DNA of 61,043 nucleotides from Lachnospiraceae bacterium (GTDB taxonomy: Bacteria; Bacillota; Clostridia; Lachnospirales; Lachnospiraceae), in assembly GCA_900767585.1 (NCBI GenBank), contig CAAFZP010000045.1, positions 1 to 61,043 on the forward strand, in the 5' to 3' direction. Position numbers and translations under genes: made by a program. Of this stretch, positions 25,900 through 35,175 are shown piece by piece; position 1 is the first letter of the stretch; each line of letters starts with the position of its first letter. The notes under the pieces are model-generated. The model was not told the DNA's origin and ran no database searches. It saw only the letters and a program-made list of their open reading frames with translations.

Positions 25900-27858
25900 G
25901 TGGAGAAAAAATATATAGAGGAAGAATATGATATTGTCGTCGTTGGTGCCGGGCATGCGGGCTGTGAAGCTGCCCTTGCCGCATCGCGGCTCGGTCTTGA
26001 AACCATCCTGTTTACAATCAGCATGGACAGTGTCGCACTGATGCCATGCAACCCGAATGTCGGTGGAAGCTCCAAAGGACATCTGGTGCGTGAAATCGAT
26101 GCCTTAGGCGGAGAGATGGGAAAAAATATTGACAAGACGTATATTCAGAGCAAGATGCTGAATGTATCGAAAGGTCCTGCCGTACACTCGCTGCGTGCAC
26201 AGGCAGACAAAGGCGAGTATACGAAACAGATGCGGCTGACACTTCAGAACCAGGAACATCTGACACTCCGCCAGGGAGAAGTTGCAGAACTTCTGTATGA
26301 TACAAAGATGACGGATGATGGAAAAAAACAGAAAAATATATGTGGTGTCCGTATGTATTCCGGTGCGGTATATCATGCAAAGGCAGTTATCTTATGCACC
26401 GGAACGTATCTGAAGGCACGATGCATCTATGGTGATGTGGTGAATTATACAGGTCCAAATGGATTATCAGCAGCAAATCATCTGTCTGATTCCATGCGGG
26501 ATGCAGGCATATTGATCCGGAGATTCAAGACAGGTACGCCAGCGAGACTGGATAAGAAAACAATCGATTTTTCAAAGATGGAAGAACAAAAAGGAGATGA
26601 ACATATCGTTCCATTTTCCTTTACGAACAAAGAGGAAGATATCAAGCGTGAACAGATTTCCTGCTGGCTCACATATACGAACGAGGAAACACATAAGATT
26701 ATCAAGGATAATATTGACCGTTCACCACTCTTCTCCGGATTTATCGAGGGAACCGGACCGAGATATTGTCCTTCTATTGAAGATAAAGTTATGAAATTCC
26801 CGGATAAAAACCGGCATCAGCTGTTTATCGAGCCGGAAGGTGAATTTACAAATGAGATGTATATGGGTGGTATGTCTTCTTCTCTGCCGGAAGATGTACA
26901 GTATGAGATGATTCATACAGTTCCGGGATTAGAGCATGTGGCTATCGTCCGAAATGCATATGCGATTGAATATGATTGTATTGATGCGACAAACTTAAAA
27001 GCCAATCTGGAATTTAAAGATATGGATGGACTGTTCAGTGCCGGACAGATCAATGGAAGTTCCGGATATGAGGAAGCAGCTGCACAGGGTATCATGGCAG
27101 GTATCAATGCAGCACGGAAGCTGCAGAACAAGCCATCAGTGATTTTAGATCGATCTCAGGCATATATCGGTGTTTTGATTGATGATCTTGTCACGAAGGA
27201 GACACAGGAACCATATCGTATGATGACAAGTCGTGCGGAATACCGGTTGCTTTTACGACAGGATAATGCAGATTTGAGACTGACAGATATCGGACATGAA
27301 ATCGGTTTGATTGATGATCAAAGGTATGCAAAATTCTGTGAGAAGCGCAGACAGATTGATGCGGAAATTGCGCGCATGAAAGAAATCAAGGTCGGTGGAA
27401 ACAGACATGTGCAGGACTTTTTGAAGAGACATGACAGTTCTTCTCTCGGTACTGCGGCATCGCTTGCAGAATTGATCTGCAGACCGGAACTTTCTTATGA
27501 GGCAATCGAGGAGCTTGATGAAGGAAGACAGGATGCCTATCGAAACCTTCTCGGTGTGGATACACAGGATATGATTACACTGGATGCAGAAGTTGTAGAG
27601 CAGATCAATATTGCTATCAAATATGATGGTTATATCAGTCGTCAGAAACAGCAGGTAGAACATTTCCTGAAGATGGAGAAAAAACGGATTCCGGAAGATA
27701 TTGATTATACAGCAATTCATAATCTGCGGAAAGAGGCAAGACAGAAATTAGATGCCATACGACCGGCATCCCTTGGCCAGGCTTCCCGTATTTCTGGTGT
27801 ATCACCGGCAGATATCTCCGTGCTTATGATTTATCTGGAAGCGGGAAAAAACCAGTAA
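25900..27858 (+). CDS. mnmG: tRNA uridine-34 5-carboxymethylaminomethyl enzyme MnmG
   Basis: A 652-residue FAD protein, partner of MnmE in wobble-uridine modification. The N-terminal FAD site is IVVVGAGHAGCEAALAASRLG, the NVGGSSKGHLVREIDALGG block follows, and the SGYEEAAAQGIMAGINAAR segment is typical. The GTG at 25900 was chosen because AGAGG lies 7 nt before it; the TTG at 25873 would start inside the palindrome and has no site. rsmG follows 29 bp later. Confidence 0.97.
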   Translation: MEKKYIEEEYDIVVVGAGHAGCEAALAASRLGLETILFTISMDSVALMPCNPNVGGSSKGHLVREIDALGGEMGKNIDKTYIQSKMLNVSKGPAVHSLRAQADKGEYTKQMRLTLQNQEHLTLRQGEVAELLYDTKMTDDGKKQKNICGVRMYSGAVYHAKAVILCTGTYLKARCIYGDVVNYTGPNGLSAANHLSDSMRDAGILIRRFKTGTPARLDKKTIDFSKMEEQKGDEHIVPFSFTNKEEDIKREQISCWLTYTNEETHKIIKDNIDRSPLFSGFIEGTGPRYCPSIEDKVMKFPDKNRHQLFIEPEGEFTNEMYMGGMSSSLPEDVQYEMIHTVPGLEHVAIVRNAYAIEYDCIDATNLKANLEFKDMDGLFSAGQINGSSGYEEAAAQGIMAGINAARKLQNKPSVILDRSQAYIGVLIDDLVTKETQEPYRMMTSRAEYRLLLRQDNADLRLTDIGHEIGLIDDQRYAKFCEKRRQIDAEIARMKEIKVGGNRHVQDFLKRHDSSSLGTAASLAELICRPELSYEAIEELDEGRQDAYRNLLGVDTQDMITLDAEVVEQINIAIKYDGYISRQKQQVEHFLKMEKKRIPEDIDYTAIHNLRKEARQKLDAIRPASLGQASRISGVSPADISVLMIYLEAGKNQ

Positions 27859-27887
27859 AAATAAATTAAAGGATTTTTGGATACTAT

Positions 27888-28622
27888 ATGGAAAAAATAA
27901 AACAATATGTTGAAAAGATAACAAATGGAGAAGTCCTGCTGTCAGACAGCCAGCTTGACCAATTTGAACAGTATTATGAGATGTTGGTTGAGAAAAACAA
28001 AGTCATGAATCTGACTGCTATCACAGAACGCGAAGAAGTGATTCTGAAACATTTTATTGACAGTCTTGCGATTGCAGGATATGTGAAACTCTGGGAAAAA
28101 CCATATAAAATCATTGACGTTGGAACCGGAGCCGGGTTTCCCGGAATCCCACTTAAGATTGCATTTCCAAATCTGCAGGTTACACTTTTTGATTCATTGA
28201 ATAAACGTATAAAATTCTTACAGGAAGTGATTGATGCATTAGATCTGAATGAAACATCCATGTGTGAAGCGGTACATGGACGTGCCGAAGAAGGTGCGAA
28301 AGATAAGACTATGCGTGAAAAATATGATTTTGTTTTTTCCCGTGCGGTTGCAAATATGGCAGTACTTTCGGAATATTGTATTCCATTTGTAAAAGTCGGA
28401 GGTTTCTTTGTTCCATATAAGACAGGAACGGTGGATGAAGAAATCACACAGGGAAAAAAAGCAATCCATATTCTGGGTGGTAAAATCGAGAAAGTGGAGA
28501 AACTTATGCTTCCGGATTCCGATATCAGCCGGAGTTTCGTATTTATCAAGAAAGAAAAACAGACACCAAAAGCGTATCCGCGCAAAGCCGGAACAGCAAG
28601 CAAACAACCCCTCGGTGTGTAA
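27888..28622 (+). CDS. rsmG: 16S rRNA (guanine-527-N7) methyltransferase RsmG
   Basis: A 244-residue SAM methyltransferase that modifies G527 of 16S rRNA. The SAM site is VGTGAGFPGIPLKIAFP at about 80-96; NLTAI...HFIDSL upstream and the SRAVANMAVLSEYC block are family marks. A basic tail (PKAYPRKAGTASKQPLGV) follows the domain. The stop codon lies in the loop of its own terminator. Confidence 0.96.
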   Translation: MEKIKQYVEKITNGEVLLSDSQLDQFEQYYEMLVEKNKVMNLTAITEREEVILKHFIDSLAIAGYVKLWEKPYKIIDVGTGAGFPGIPLKIAFPNLQVTLFDSLNKRIKFLQEVIDALDLNETSMCEAVHGRAEEGAKDKTMREKYDFVFSRAVANMAVLSEYCIPFVKVGGFFVPYKTGTVDEEITQGKKAIHILGGKIEKVEKLMLPDSDISRSFVFIKKEKQTPKAYPRKAGTASKQPLGV

Positions 28623-28640
28623 CCAAGGGGTTGTTTCTTT
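28602..28640 (+). terminator. rsmG terminator overlapping the stop codon
   Basis: AACAACCCCT pairs with AGGGGTTGTT and is followed by TCTTTTAATT. The rsmG TAA stop (28620-28622) sits in the loop, so the terminator stem includes the last sense codons. Confidence 0.85.
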
Positions 28641-29590
28641 TAATTATGGCGTTTTGTCTGGCGTTTGATCCGAAGTTCGTCCTGTCGGTCACGCATTGCT
28701 TCGAGTCCTTTTTTATCAGTTGGAATCATTGTTTTTATGACGAAAATCTGATTGTTCCTCGATTGTTTAAATCTGATTTTTCCACTGATCAAACCATGGT
28801 GCCAGCATTTCCCGATACAGGTATAAGAATTCGGTGTGTTGGCAAACCATTTCACTTTCGGAGAGAGCTTCTTTCCACAGCGATAACAAATCGGTGTCAT
28901 AAGTTCACTGTCTGCAATCGCTTCTTCTTTACATTTATATTCTCTGGAAATATGCTCCAGGTAATGTTTATGATGGGAGATAATCTCATCTTTTTTGTCT
29001 TTCGGATTGTTATATATATCATAGCAATACCGGTCAGCTAAATCTCTTGGGGACATCGCTTTTAATACCTGTCCCGTATAATAAGCATCGTTGACTGCAC
29101 TGTGAAATGGACGGTTTTCTTCTACTTCAAGCTTCAAATGTTCGACTGCTTTCTTTAATTTTACAATTTTTCCGTCCTCGTCATACATATCCGCATAAAT
29201 CTGCTGGACATTGTAAAATTTGAGCGGTACAGGGAGTGGTTTCATATAATAATAATCCATGTTTGTCTGTAAAATATTTAAGTCCATGGATCCCCAGGTA
29301 CCAAAGATAAAATCCTCTCCGCACCATTTGATAAACTCCCGGTAAACCATATCGAATGGTCGTCCTTTTTTGAGCGTTGATTCATCATAATTTAAAATTG
29401 TCTTGATATGTGGCTGCAGTCTTTTATAAAGTTTTGGTTTTATAATACTGGAATATTCGTCGATAATGTTGAATTTTTTGTCCAGCTTGACTGCACCGAT
29501 TTCAATGATTTCAAATGGCATGCGGGGATTTTCCATATCCCGTCCACCACAGCATTGGTTCCATTCCAAATCAAATATAATATAGTTCAT
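28640..29590 (-). CDS. DnaQ-family 3'-5' exonuclease
   Basis: A 316-residue DEDDh-type exonuclease. Exo I is FDLEWNQ (D and E at residues 6 and 8), Exo II is around GTWGSMDLNIL, and Exo III is HSAVNDAYYTG. After the nuclease domain (about 1-180) comes a segment with two cysteine pairs (CYRCGKK and YTCIGKC) that could bind zinc. The substrate is unknown; related stand-alone enzymes act on RNA or DNA ends. It is convergent with rsmG. Confidence 0.85.
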   Translation of the reverse strand: MNYIIFDLEWNQCCGGRDMENPRMPFEIIEIGAVKLDKKFNIIDEYSSIIKPKLYKRLQPHIKTILNYDESTLKKGRPFDMVYREFIKWCGEDFIFGTWGSMDLNILQTNMDYYYMKPLPVPLKFYNVQQIYADMYDEDGKIVKLKKAVEHLKLEVEENRPFHSAVNDAYYTGQVLKAMSPRDLADRYCYDIYNNPKDKKDEIISHHKHYLEHISREYKCKEEAIADSELMTPICYRCGKKLSPKVKWFANTPNSYTCIGKCWHHGLISGKIRFKQSRNNQIFVIKTMIPTDKKGLEAMRDRQDELRIKRQTKRHN

Positions 29591-29608
29591 GTTACTTTAA
29601 TCTCTGCC

Positions 29609-30223
29609 TTATCCTACATGAAGATGCGAAAAATCAGTTTCACTATCTTCTAAATTTCCGTTTCGTTGTTCTAATTCTTTACAGATGTCATTTAAGATTT
29701 CAATTGTTTCGTTGGATGATCTGGAATTTGCAGTTGCCATCTTTGTAATCAGAACAGCCATCTTTTCTGTGCTGCTTACAACACGATCAGTATTGTCAAC
29801 ATCTTTCTTTAATTGAATCTTTGTCATCAATTTATCCTGTTCCAGGAAATCTCTGGCGTGTTTTGCATTATCGTCCTTGATTTCTGTAAGCATGTGGTTG
29901 TTGTCTTCTTTGAATTCTGTTATCAGATCAAGAAGTGCAGACATCGTTTGCGTGCGGGAAATTTCTTCCCTTTTTGCAACCGAATAAATCCCCTTTTCCA
30001 CTTTGGTAAGCTCGTTTTGCTTGTCGAGGTTCAGGTTTGCAATCTCGTCAACTTTTGCCAAAATTCCGTCCACAAGAAAATAGGTATCTACAACCACAAT
30101 CAGAGATACTGCGATAATAACCTGAATCATGGAAGGATAAACGAATATTAAATATAGGTCAATCAACAGTGCAGCGATAAAAGCCACTGCACTGATTGTA
30201 AGTGTTGTTGATTTACGATTCAT
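29609..30223 (-). CDS. membrane protein with long coiled coil, unknown
   Basis: A 204-residue protein with two adjacent membrane segments near 7-30 and 34-52, then about 140 residues of charged heptad-like helix (KVDEIANLNLDKQNELTKVEK and onwards) inside the cell. I do not recognise a family. It sits between the exonuclease and the GH1 gene on the same strand, with GAGGG upstream of the ATG. Confidence 0.7.
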   Translation of the reverse strand: MNRKSTTLTISAVAFIAALLIDLYLIFVYPSMIQVIIAVSLIVVVDTYFLVDGILAKVDEIANLNLDKQNELTKVEKGIYSVAKREEISRTQTMSALLDLITEFKEDNNHMLTEIKDDNAKHARDFLEQDKLMTKIQLKKDVDNTDRVVSSTEKMAVLITKMATANSRSSNETIEILNDICKELEQRNGNLEDSETDFSHLHVG

Positions 30224-30277
30224 TTGATTTCCCTCATTTCTATCCAGCAGTTATGCTGCAATCAAATACTTCATGGA

Positions 30278-31690
30278 TTAATCTGACAGATCTTCTCCGT
30301 TTGTCTCGATGACCTTCTTGTACCAGTAGAAGGAATCCTTCTTATATCTTGCCAGATCCTTCAAATCAAATTCGTCACGGTTTACATAGATAAAACCATA
30401 ACGCTTTACAACACCTTCATGGGTTGATACAAGGTCAATGGCTGACCATGGACAATATCCCATCATTTCTACACCTTCAGAGCATGCAAGCTTGACCTGT
30501 TCGATATGCTTCCTCAAGTATTCGATACGATACTGATCATGTACCTTGCCATCCTCTGTGAGCTTATCATAAGCACCAAGACCATTCTCTGTGACGATCA
30601 TTGGAAGATGATAACGGCTGTAAATCTCACGCATCGTTGCGCGGAAACCATCCGGGTCAATCTCCCAGCCAAACTCGGTATGAAGCAGGTTTGGATTTGG
30701 ATAAGCCTTGAATACTCCCGGTTCGTCACCACTGATCTGCTGGTCACCTCCGCCTGCAGGTTTCGTTCCATCATTCCATTCTACAGTTGCTGTAGAATAA
30801 TAGTTAAATCCGATGAAGTCAGGGTGTGCACTTGCCATGATATCCATATCACCATCTTCAATAATAGGTGTTGCATCGTGTTCCTCTAAGAATGCCCATA
30901 CAAGATTATTGTAACGACCGAAAACAGCCATATCAAGATACAGCCAGTTACGGATTGCGTTTAAATTCTGTGCTGCCAGTATATCCTTAGGCTTACAGCT
31001 TGCCGGATAGACAAGGGAAATGTTTGGTGCAGGACCAATCTTTCCACCCGGTACCATCTCATGACACAGAGCCATTGCCTTAGCCTGTGCAAGCAGCATG
31101 TGATGATTCTCCTGATACAGCTTCTTATATTTGTTATCGACGCCCTTTAAATCACAGGTGCCGATTACTTCACCATTTAAAGTCAATACATTCTGTTCGT
31201 TGATGGTCAGCCAGTACTTTACACGGTCACCATAGTTCTCGTAGAGAATTTTTGCGAAGTTTACAAACTCGTCGACGCTCTCTCTTCTTGACCATCCACC
31301 CTTTTTCTCAAGCGCTGCCGGAAGATCAAAATGGAACATCGTAACGAGTGGTTCAATGTTATATTTCAAACATTCGTCGATGACATTGTTGTAGAAATCG
31401 ATACCTTCCTGATTCACTGCACCGGTGCCTTCCGGAAGAATCCGGGACCATGCCACAGAAAAACGGAATGTCTTAAATCCCATCTCTGCCATCAATGCGA
31501 TATCTTCTTTGTAGTGATGATAAAAATCGGAACATACATCCAATTCACTGGTGCCTTCCGGAACTTTTTTAATATCCTGTACACTTGGTCCTTTTCCATG
31601 TGTCAGGTTTGCACCTTCTACCTGGTAAGCACTTGTAGATGCACCCCACAGAAAATCTTTTGGCATTGGTTTTAATTTTTTTAAAATCAT
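30278..31690 (-). CDS. glycoside hydrolase family 1 beta-glucosidase or 6-phospho-beta-glucosidase
   Basis: A 470-residue GH1 enzyme. The N-terminal signature FLWGASTSAYQVEGA is present. The acid/base glutamate lies in TINEQN and the nucleophile in IVTENGLGAYD. In most GH1 enzymes the acid/base motif reads NEP or NEI, so NEQ is a variant. The protein has no signal peptide and is cytoplasmic. A ROK-type sugar kinase is encoded upstream, which would fit a pathway in which a beta-glucoside is phosphorylated and then cut; no PTS transporter is in the window. GGAGG precedes the ATG. Confidence 0.88.
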   Translation of the reverse strand: MILKKLKPMPKDFLWGASTSAYQVEGANLTHGKGPSVQDIKKVPEGTSELDVCSDFYHHYKEDIALMAEMGFKTFRFSVAWSRILPEGTGAVNQEGIDFYNNVIDECLKYNIEPLVTMFHFDLPAALEKKGGWSRRESVDEFVNFAKILYENYGDRVKYWLTINEQNVLTLNGEVIGTCDLKGVDNKYKKLYQENHHMLLAQAKAMALCHEMVPGGKIGPAPNISLVYPASCKPKDILAAQNLNAIRNWLYLDMAVFGRYNNLVWAFLEEHDATPIIEDGDMDIMASAHPDFIGFNYYSTATVEWNDGTKPAGGGDQQISGDEPGVFKAYPNPNLLHTEFGWEIDPDGFRATMREIYSRYHLPMIVTENGLGAYDKLTEDGKVHDQYRIEYLRKHIEQVKLACSEGVEMMGYCPWSAIDLVSTHEGVVKRYGFIYVNRDEFDLKDLARYKKDSFYWYKKVIETNGEDLSD

Positions 31691-31736
31691 GGATATTGAC
31701 CTCCTATCAAAAATATTATAAAATAGATTACGATTT

Positions 31737-31810
31737 GTTTCCGTAGCTCAGCAGGATAGAGCAACCGCCTCCTAAGCGGTAGGTCGGGCGTTCGAATCGC
31801 CTCGGGAACA
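31737..31810 (+). tRNA. tRNA-Arg (anticodon CCT)
   Basis: A 74-nt cloverleaf on the plus strand. The acceptor stem GTTTCCG pairs with CGGGAAC with one U-G pair, the anticodon stem-loop is CCGCCTCCTAAGCGG with anticodon CCT, and the T arm is CGGGCGTTCGAATCGCCTCG-like. The discriminator is A. A run of seven T follows directly. It is the only plus-strand gene in a 14-kb minus block. Confidence 0.95.
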
Positions 31811-31834
31811 TTTTTTTATTGCTTTTTTATATGT

Positions 31835-32800
31835 TTAGTCTTCCAGATACATCTGGCGGAATGTGTAGAGTGCACCGAGCAGATTGGAATCATTTCCGAA
31901 TTTACATACATCCACTTTGATAAAATTCGTAATCATGCTGATTGATTTTAACTTCTCCACATAGCGCTTTACACCTTCTACGAATGCAGGCTGTGCACTG
32001 ATGCCTCCACCAAGCAGGATGATATCCGGATCGACAACTGCAAAGATGTTGAACAGATATTTTGCAGTCGTGAAATAAAAATCTTCCAGCATATCAAGAA
32101 CAACCGGATCACCTTCTTCTGCCATCTTATAAAGGAGTTCCCCGTTGAATTCTTTTGGATTGATGCCTTTTGCCACTGCAACCTGATAACAAAAAGCACG
32201 TGTAGAATACGATGTAGACCAAAGATAAGGAAGCTTCTCATATTCTTCTTCCATGTCACTGATGGAATCAATATCGAAGATGTTATCCACATCTTTTCTT
32301 GTCATGGAATCTGCGAAGAAATAAGACAATTCCCCGGCAGATAAATCCTTTCCACGATGTACATGCCCATTGATCACGATACCACCGCCGATACCGGTTC
32401 CGAGGATAACAACGGCAGCGTTCTTACAGCCCTTCGCATTTCCCATCCAGACTTCAGCGAGGGCAGCACATTTTCCATCGTTTTCCATGGAAATCTTCAC
32501 ATCGTCGCAACGCGCACCAAGCAGCTGTGCTAAGTGTGCATCCTTCAGATATTTGATACCACCGCCATTTCGGATGATACCATGTTCTGTGTCGATGAGT
32601 CCTGGCAGGGAAAGTGCAATTCCTTCCACTCCCTGTTCTTTGTATGTATCATAAATTTTGCCAAGCGCTTCTACAAAATCAGGAACGGACTGTCCTTCTT
32701 TTGTAGGAGTTGGAAATTTCCCTTTTTCCGAGATTGTACCGTCTATGTTCATCCAGGCGTATTTCACAAAAGTTCCACCAACGTCAAATACCAGATACAT
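31835..32800 (-). CDS. ROK-family sugar kinase
   Basis: A 321-residue ASKHA kinase of the ROK family. Phosphate-1 motif FDVGGTFVKYAWMN is at the N-terminus and the second glycine-rich motif is LGTGIGGGIVINGHVHRG. The zinc-binding CxCGxxGCxE motif of most ROK glucokinases is absent; FADSMTRKDVDN occupies its place. That pattern and the GH1 neighbour suggest a beta-glucoside kinase, but the substrate is an inference. Tight AAAGGAG upstream. Confidence 0.85.
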   Translation of the reverse strand: MYLVFDVGGTFVKYAWMNIDGTISEKGKFPTPTKEGQSVPDFVEALGKIYDTYKEQGVEGIALSLPGLIDTEHGIIRNGGGIKYLKDAHLAQLLGARCDDVKISMENDGKCAALAEVWMGNAKGCKNAAVVILGTGIGGGIVINGHVHRGKDLSAGELSYFFADSMTRKDVDNIFDIDSISDMEEEYEKLPYLWSTSYSTRAFCYQVAVAKGINPKEFNGELLYKMAEEGDPVVLDMLEDFYFTTAKYLFNIFAVVDPDIILLGGGISAQPAFVEGVKRYVEKLKSISMITNFIKVDVCKFGNDSNLLGALYTFRQMYLED

Positions 32801-32838
32801 TTCGTTTCTCCTTTCGTAATACAGTTGTTTTAAGAATG

Positions 32839-33714
32839 TTAAATATTAACGACTCCCTGCAGCCAGATTTCTCCGCGGAACCGACGTCCCACACGCGGTT
32901 CTCCCTGTAGGTCTGCTTCGTTGATGCAGACATTGATGACAAGTCCATTGGCTTCTACAAGCAGATTGTAGACGATTTCCCGGCTGTAAGTATTTTGTAG
33001 TTTCTCAACTGCATAGATATTTCCAATGATCATATAATGGTCGCATTCAACGCCACAAGGCATGAAGCTCGTGTCAATGATGGAAAGAACATCTTCCCGG
33101 ATGATACGGGAAGAAATCGATGTATACGTATTCATCTCATCGTAGGTGAGTTGTTCCATCGCATCCATATCGCCTTCCCGCGCAGATTCCAAAAGATGAT
33201 TCCTTCGTTCCCGTCCTTTTGCATCAATTGCAATCTCCTGCTTTGTGTGGTGCATGCCAAGCAAAATGACACCGTTTATGCAAAGCCCTGAAAAACGTAC
33301 GTTTGTAATCTGACGGTTCGAATAGTTCAGCCATTTTGATTTTGCATAATCTGCAATGTTAATGATATAAAAGATAATGGTCATGCCAAGATGATAATCT
33401 TCACACACACCGGCATAGCTTTCCTTATCGGTCTGTTTTTGAATTATGATATTCTCAAACTGCATGATCCGCTGTCCCTTCATATAGGGAAAATAATGTT
33501 CAATGGATAGCGCTCCGTTGATATCATATTCCCCAATCAGGGACAGACCAAAATCTTTTCCAAAATCTTTTTCAAACTGCAGCAGGGATGTATCCACGCT
33601 GATGGTTGTCATGATTTTTCGGTTTGGAGTGTTCAGTGTGCACCGGTAAATATCTTCTAATTGTTGTCTGCTTTTACAGTCGCGAAAGCCAATTGCTCGT
33701 AAATAAGTATGCAT
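32839..33714 (-). CDS. DUF3881 family protein
   Basis: A 291-residue soluble protein beginning MHTYLRAIGFRDCKSRQQLEDIY, which matches the DUF3881 family found mostly in Lachnospiraceae. Its function is unknown. No catalytic motif, signal peptide or membrane segment is seen. It lies 18 bp downstream of serS on the same strand, so it is probably in the serS transcript. Confidence 0.8.
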   Translation of the reverse strand: MHTYLRAIGFRDCKSRQQLEDIYRCTLNTPNRKIMTTISVDTSLLQFEKDFGKDFGLSLIGEYDINGALSIEHYFPYMKGQRIMQFENIIIQKQTDKESYAGVCEDYHLGMTIIFYIINIADYAKSKWLNYSNRQITNVRFSGLCINGVILLGMHHTKQEIAIDAKGRERRNHLLESAREGDMDAMEQLTYDEMNTYTSISSRIIREDVLSIIDTSFMPCGVECDHYMIIGNIYAVEKLQNTYSREIVYNLLVEANGLVINVCINEADLQGEPRVGRRFRGEIWLQGVVNI

Positions 33715-33732
33715 ACGACCTCCATTTTTTGT

Positions 33733-35010
33733 TTAACGGATTTCTGTTTTTCCACCCATATAAGGCTGAAGTACCTTTGGAATACGGATGCTGCCATCTT
33801 CATTTAAATTGTTCTCCAAAAATGCAATCAACATACGTGGTGGTGCAACAACCGTATTATTTAATGTATGGGCAAAATACTTTCCATCTTTGCCCTTTAC
33901 TTTGATGCCAAGACGACGAGCCTGTGCATCGCCAAGGTTAGAGCAGCTTCCAACCTCGAAATATTTCTTCTGACGAGGAGACCATGCTTCAACGTCGTAA
34001 GATTTTACCTTTAAGTCTGCGAGATCACCGGAACAGCACTCGATTGTACGAACCGGAATATCCATAGAACGGAACAGATCTACGGTGTTCTGCCACAGCT
34101 TGTCGAACCACATCTTGCTATCCTCAGGCTTGCAGACAACAATCATTTCCTGCTTCTCAAACTGGTGAATACGATAAACACCACGTTCCTCAATACCATG
34201 GGCACCCTTCTCTTTACGGAAGCATGGAGAGTAGCTTGTCAGAGTCTTTGGAAGCTCTTCCTCCGGAGTCATTGTATCGATGAACTTGCCAATCATAGAG
34301 TGCTCACTTGTACCGATCAGATACAGATCCTCGCCCTCAATCTTGTACATCATGGCATCCATCTCTGCAAAGCTCATAACACCGGTTACAACATTGCTTC
34401 GGATCATGAAAGGTGGTACACAGTAAGTGAATCCACGGTCAATCATGAAATCTCTTGCATAGCTGATTACTGCAGAATGCAGTCTTGCAATGTCACCCAT
34501 CAGATAGTAGAAACCATTTCCGGCTACCTTTCTTGCACTGTCAAGATCAATACCGTTTAACTTCTCCATGATGTCGGTATGATAAGGAACTTCAAAATCC
34601 GGAACAAATGGATCGCCGAACCGTTGAAGTTCAACATTTTCTGTATCATTTTTTCCGATTGGTACGGTTGGATCAATGATGTTCGGGATGACCATCATCT
34701 TCTTCTTTAACTCTTCACGAACCTGAGGCTCCTGAGACTCTAACTCTGCCAGACGGGCTGCATTCTTTGCAACTTCCTTCTTAACTTCCTCTGCCTCTTC
34801 CTTCTTGCCCTGTGCCATCAAAGCACCAATCTGCTTTGCAATGGCGTTTTTCTTTGCACGAAGCTCATCGGCTTCCTGCTGGAGTTCCCGTGCTTGTTTG
34901 TCAAGCGCAATGACTTCATCTACAAGTGGAAGCTTCTCATCCTGAAACTTCTTTTTGATATTTTCCTTTACTGCTTCTGGGTTTTCACGAACAAATTTGA
35001 TGTCTAACAT
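33733..35010 (-). CDS. serS: seryl-tRNA synthetase
   Basis: A 425-residue class II synthetase. The N-terminal coiled-coil arm (about 30-100) binds the long variable arm of tRNA-Ser. Motif 2 (TSYSPCFRKEKG) and motif 3 (NNTVVAPPRMLIAFLENN) are clear, and TSEHSMIGKF is the serine-site loop. The start at 35010 has AAAGGAC upstream; the frame extends to 35046 without a site. No T-box leader was recognised; the leader has an inverted repeat ACAATTGTAAA/TTTACAATTGT. Confidence 0.96.
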   Translation of the reverse strand: MLDIKFVRENPEAVKENIKKKFQDEKLPLVDEVIALDKQARELQQEADELRAKKNAIAKQIGALMAQGKKEEAEEVKKEVAKNAARLAELESQEPQVREELKKKMMVIPNIIDPTVPIGKNDTENVELQRFGDPFVPDFEVPYHTDIMEKLNGIDLDSARKVAGNGFYYLMGDIARLHSAVISYARDFMIDRGFTYCVPPFMIRSNVVTGVMSFAEMDAMMYKIEGEDLYLIGTSEHSMIGKFIDTMTPEEELPKTLTSYSPCFRKEKGAHGIEERGVYRIHQFEKQEMIVVCKPEDSKMWFDKLWQNTVDLFRSMDIPVRTIECCSGDLADLKVKSYDVEAWSPRQKKYFEVGSCSNLGDAQARRLGIKVKGKDGKYFAHTLNNTVVAPPRMLIAFLENNLNEDGSIRIPKVLQPYMGGKTEIR

Positions 35011-35175
35011 ATTTGTTGTCCTTTCTTGTTTTATTTCTTTAAACAATTGTAAATTATAAACATGTCGTGAGTATCAAGTGTTTTACAATTGTATATTTAC
35101 TTTGTAAAAAAGTATCAGTATAGCAATCTGTGATCTGTTCAAGTAAATGATTTATGCATTCAGATGTATCTTTAT

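Noticed and set aside
35011..35175. Possible T-box leader upstream of serS
   Set aside because: Only a simple inverted repeat (ACAATTGTAAA) is seen; no T-box sequence, specifier loop or antiterminator could be recognised.
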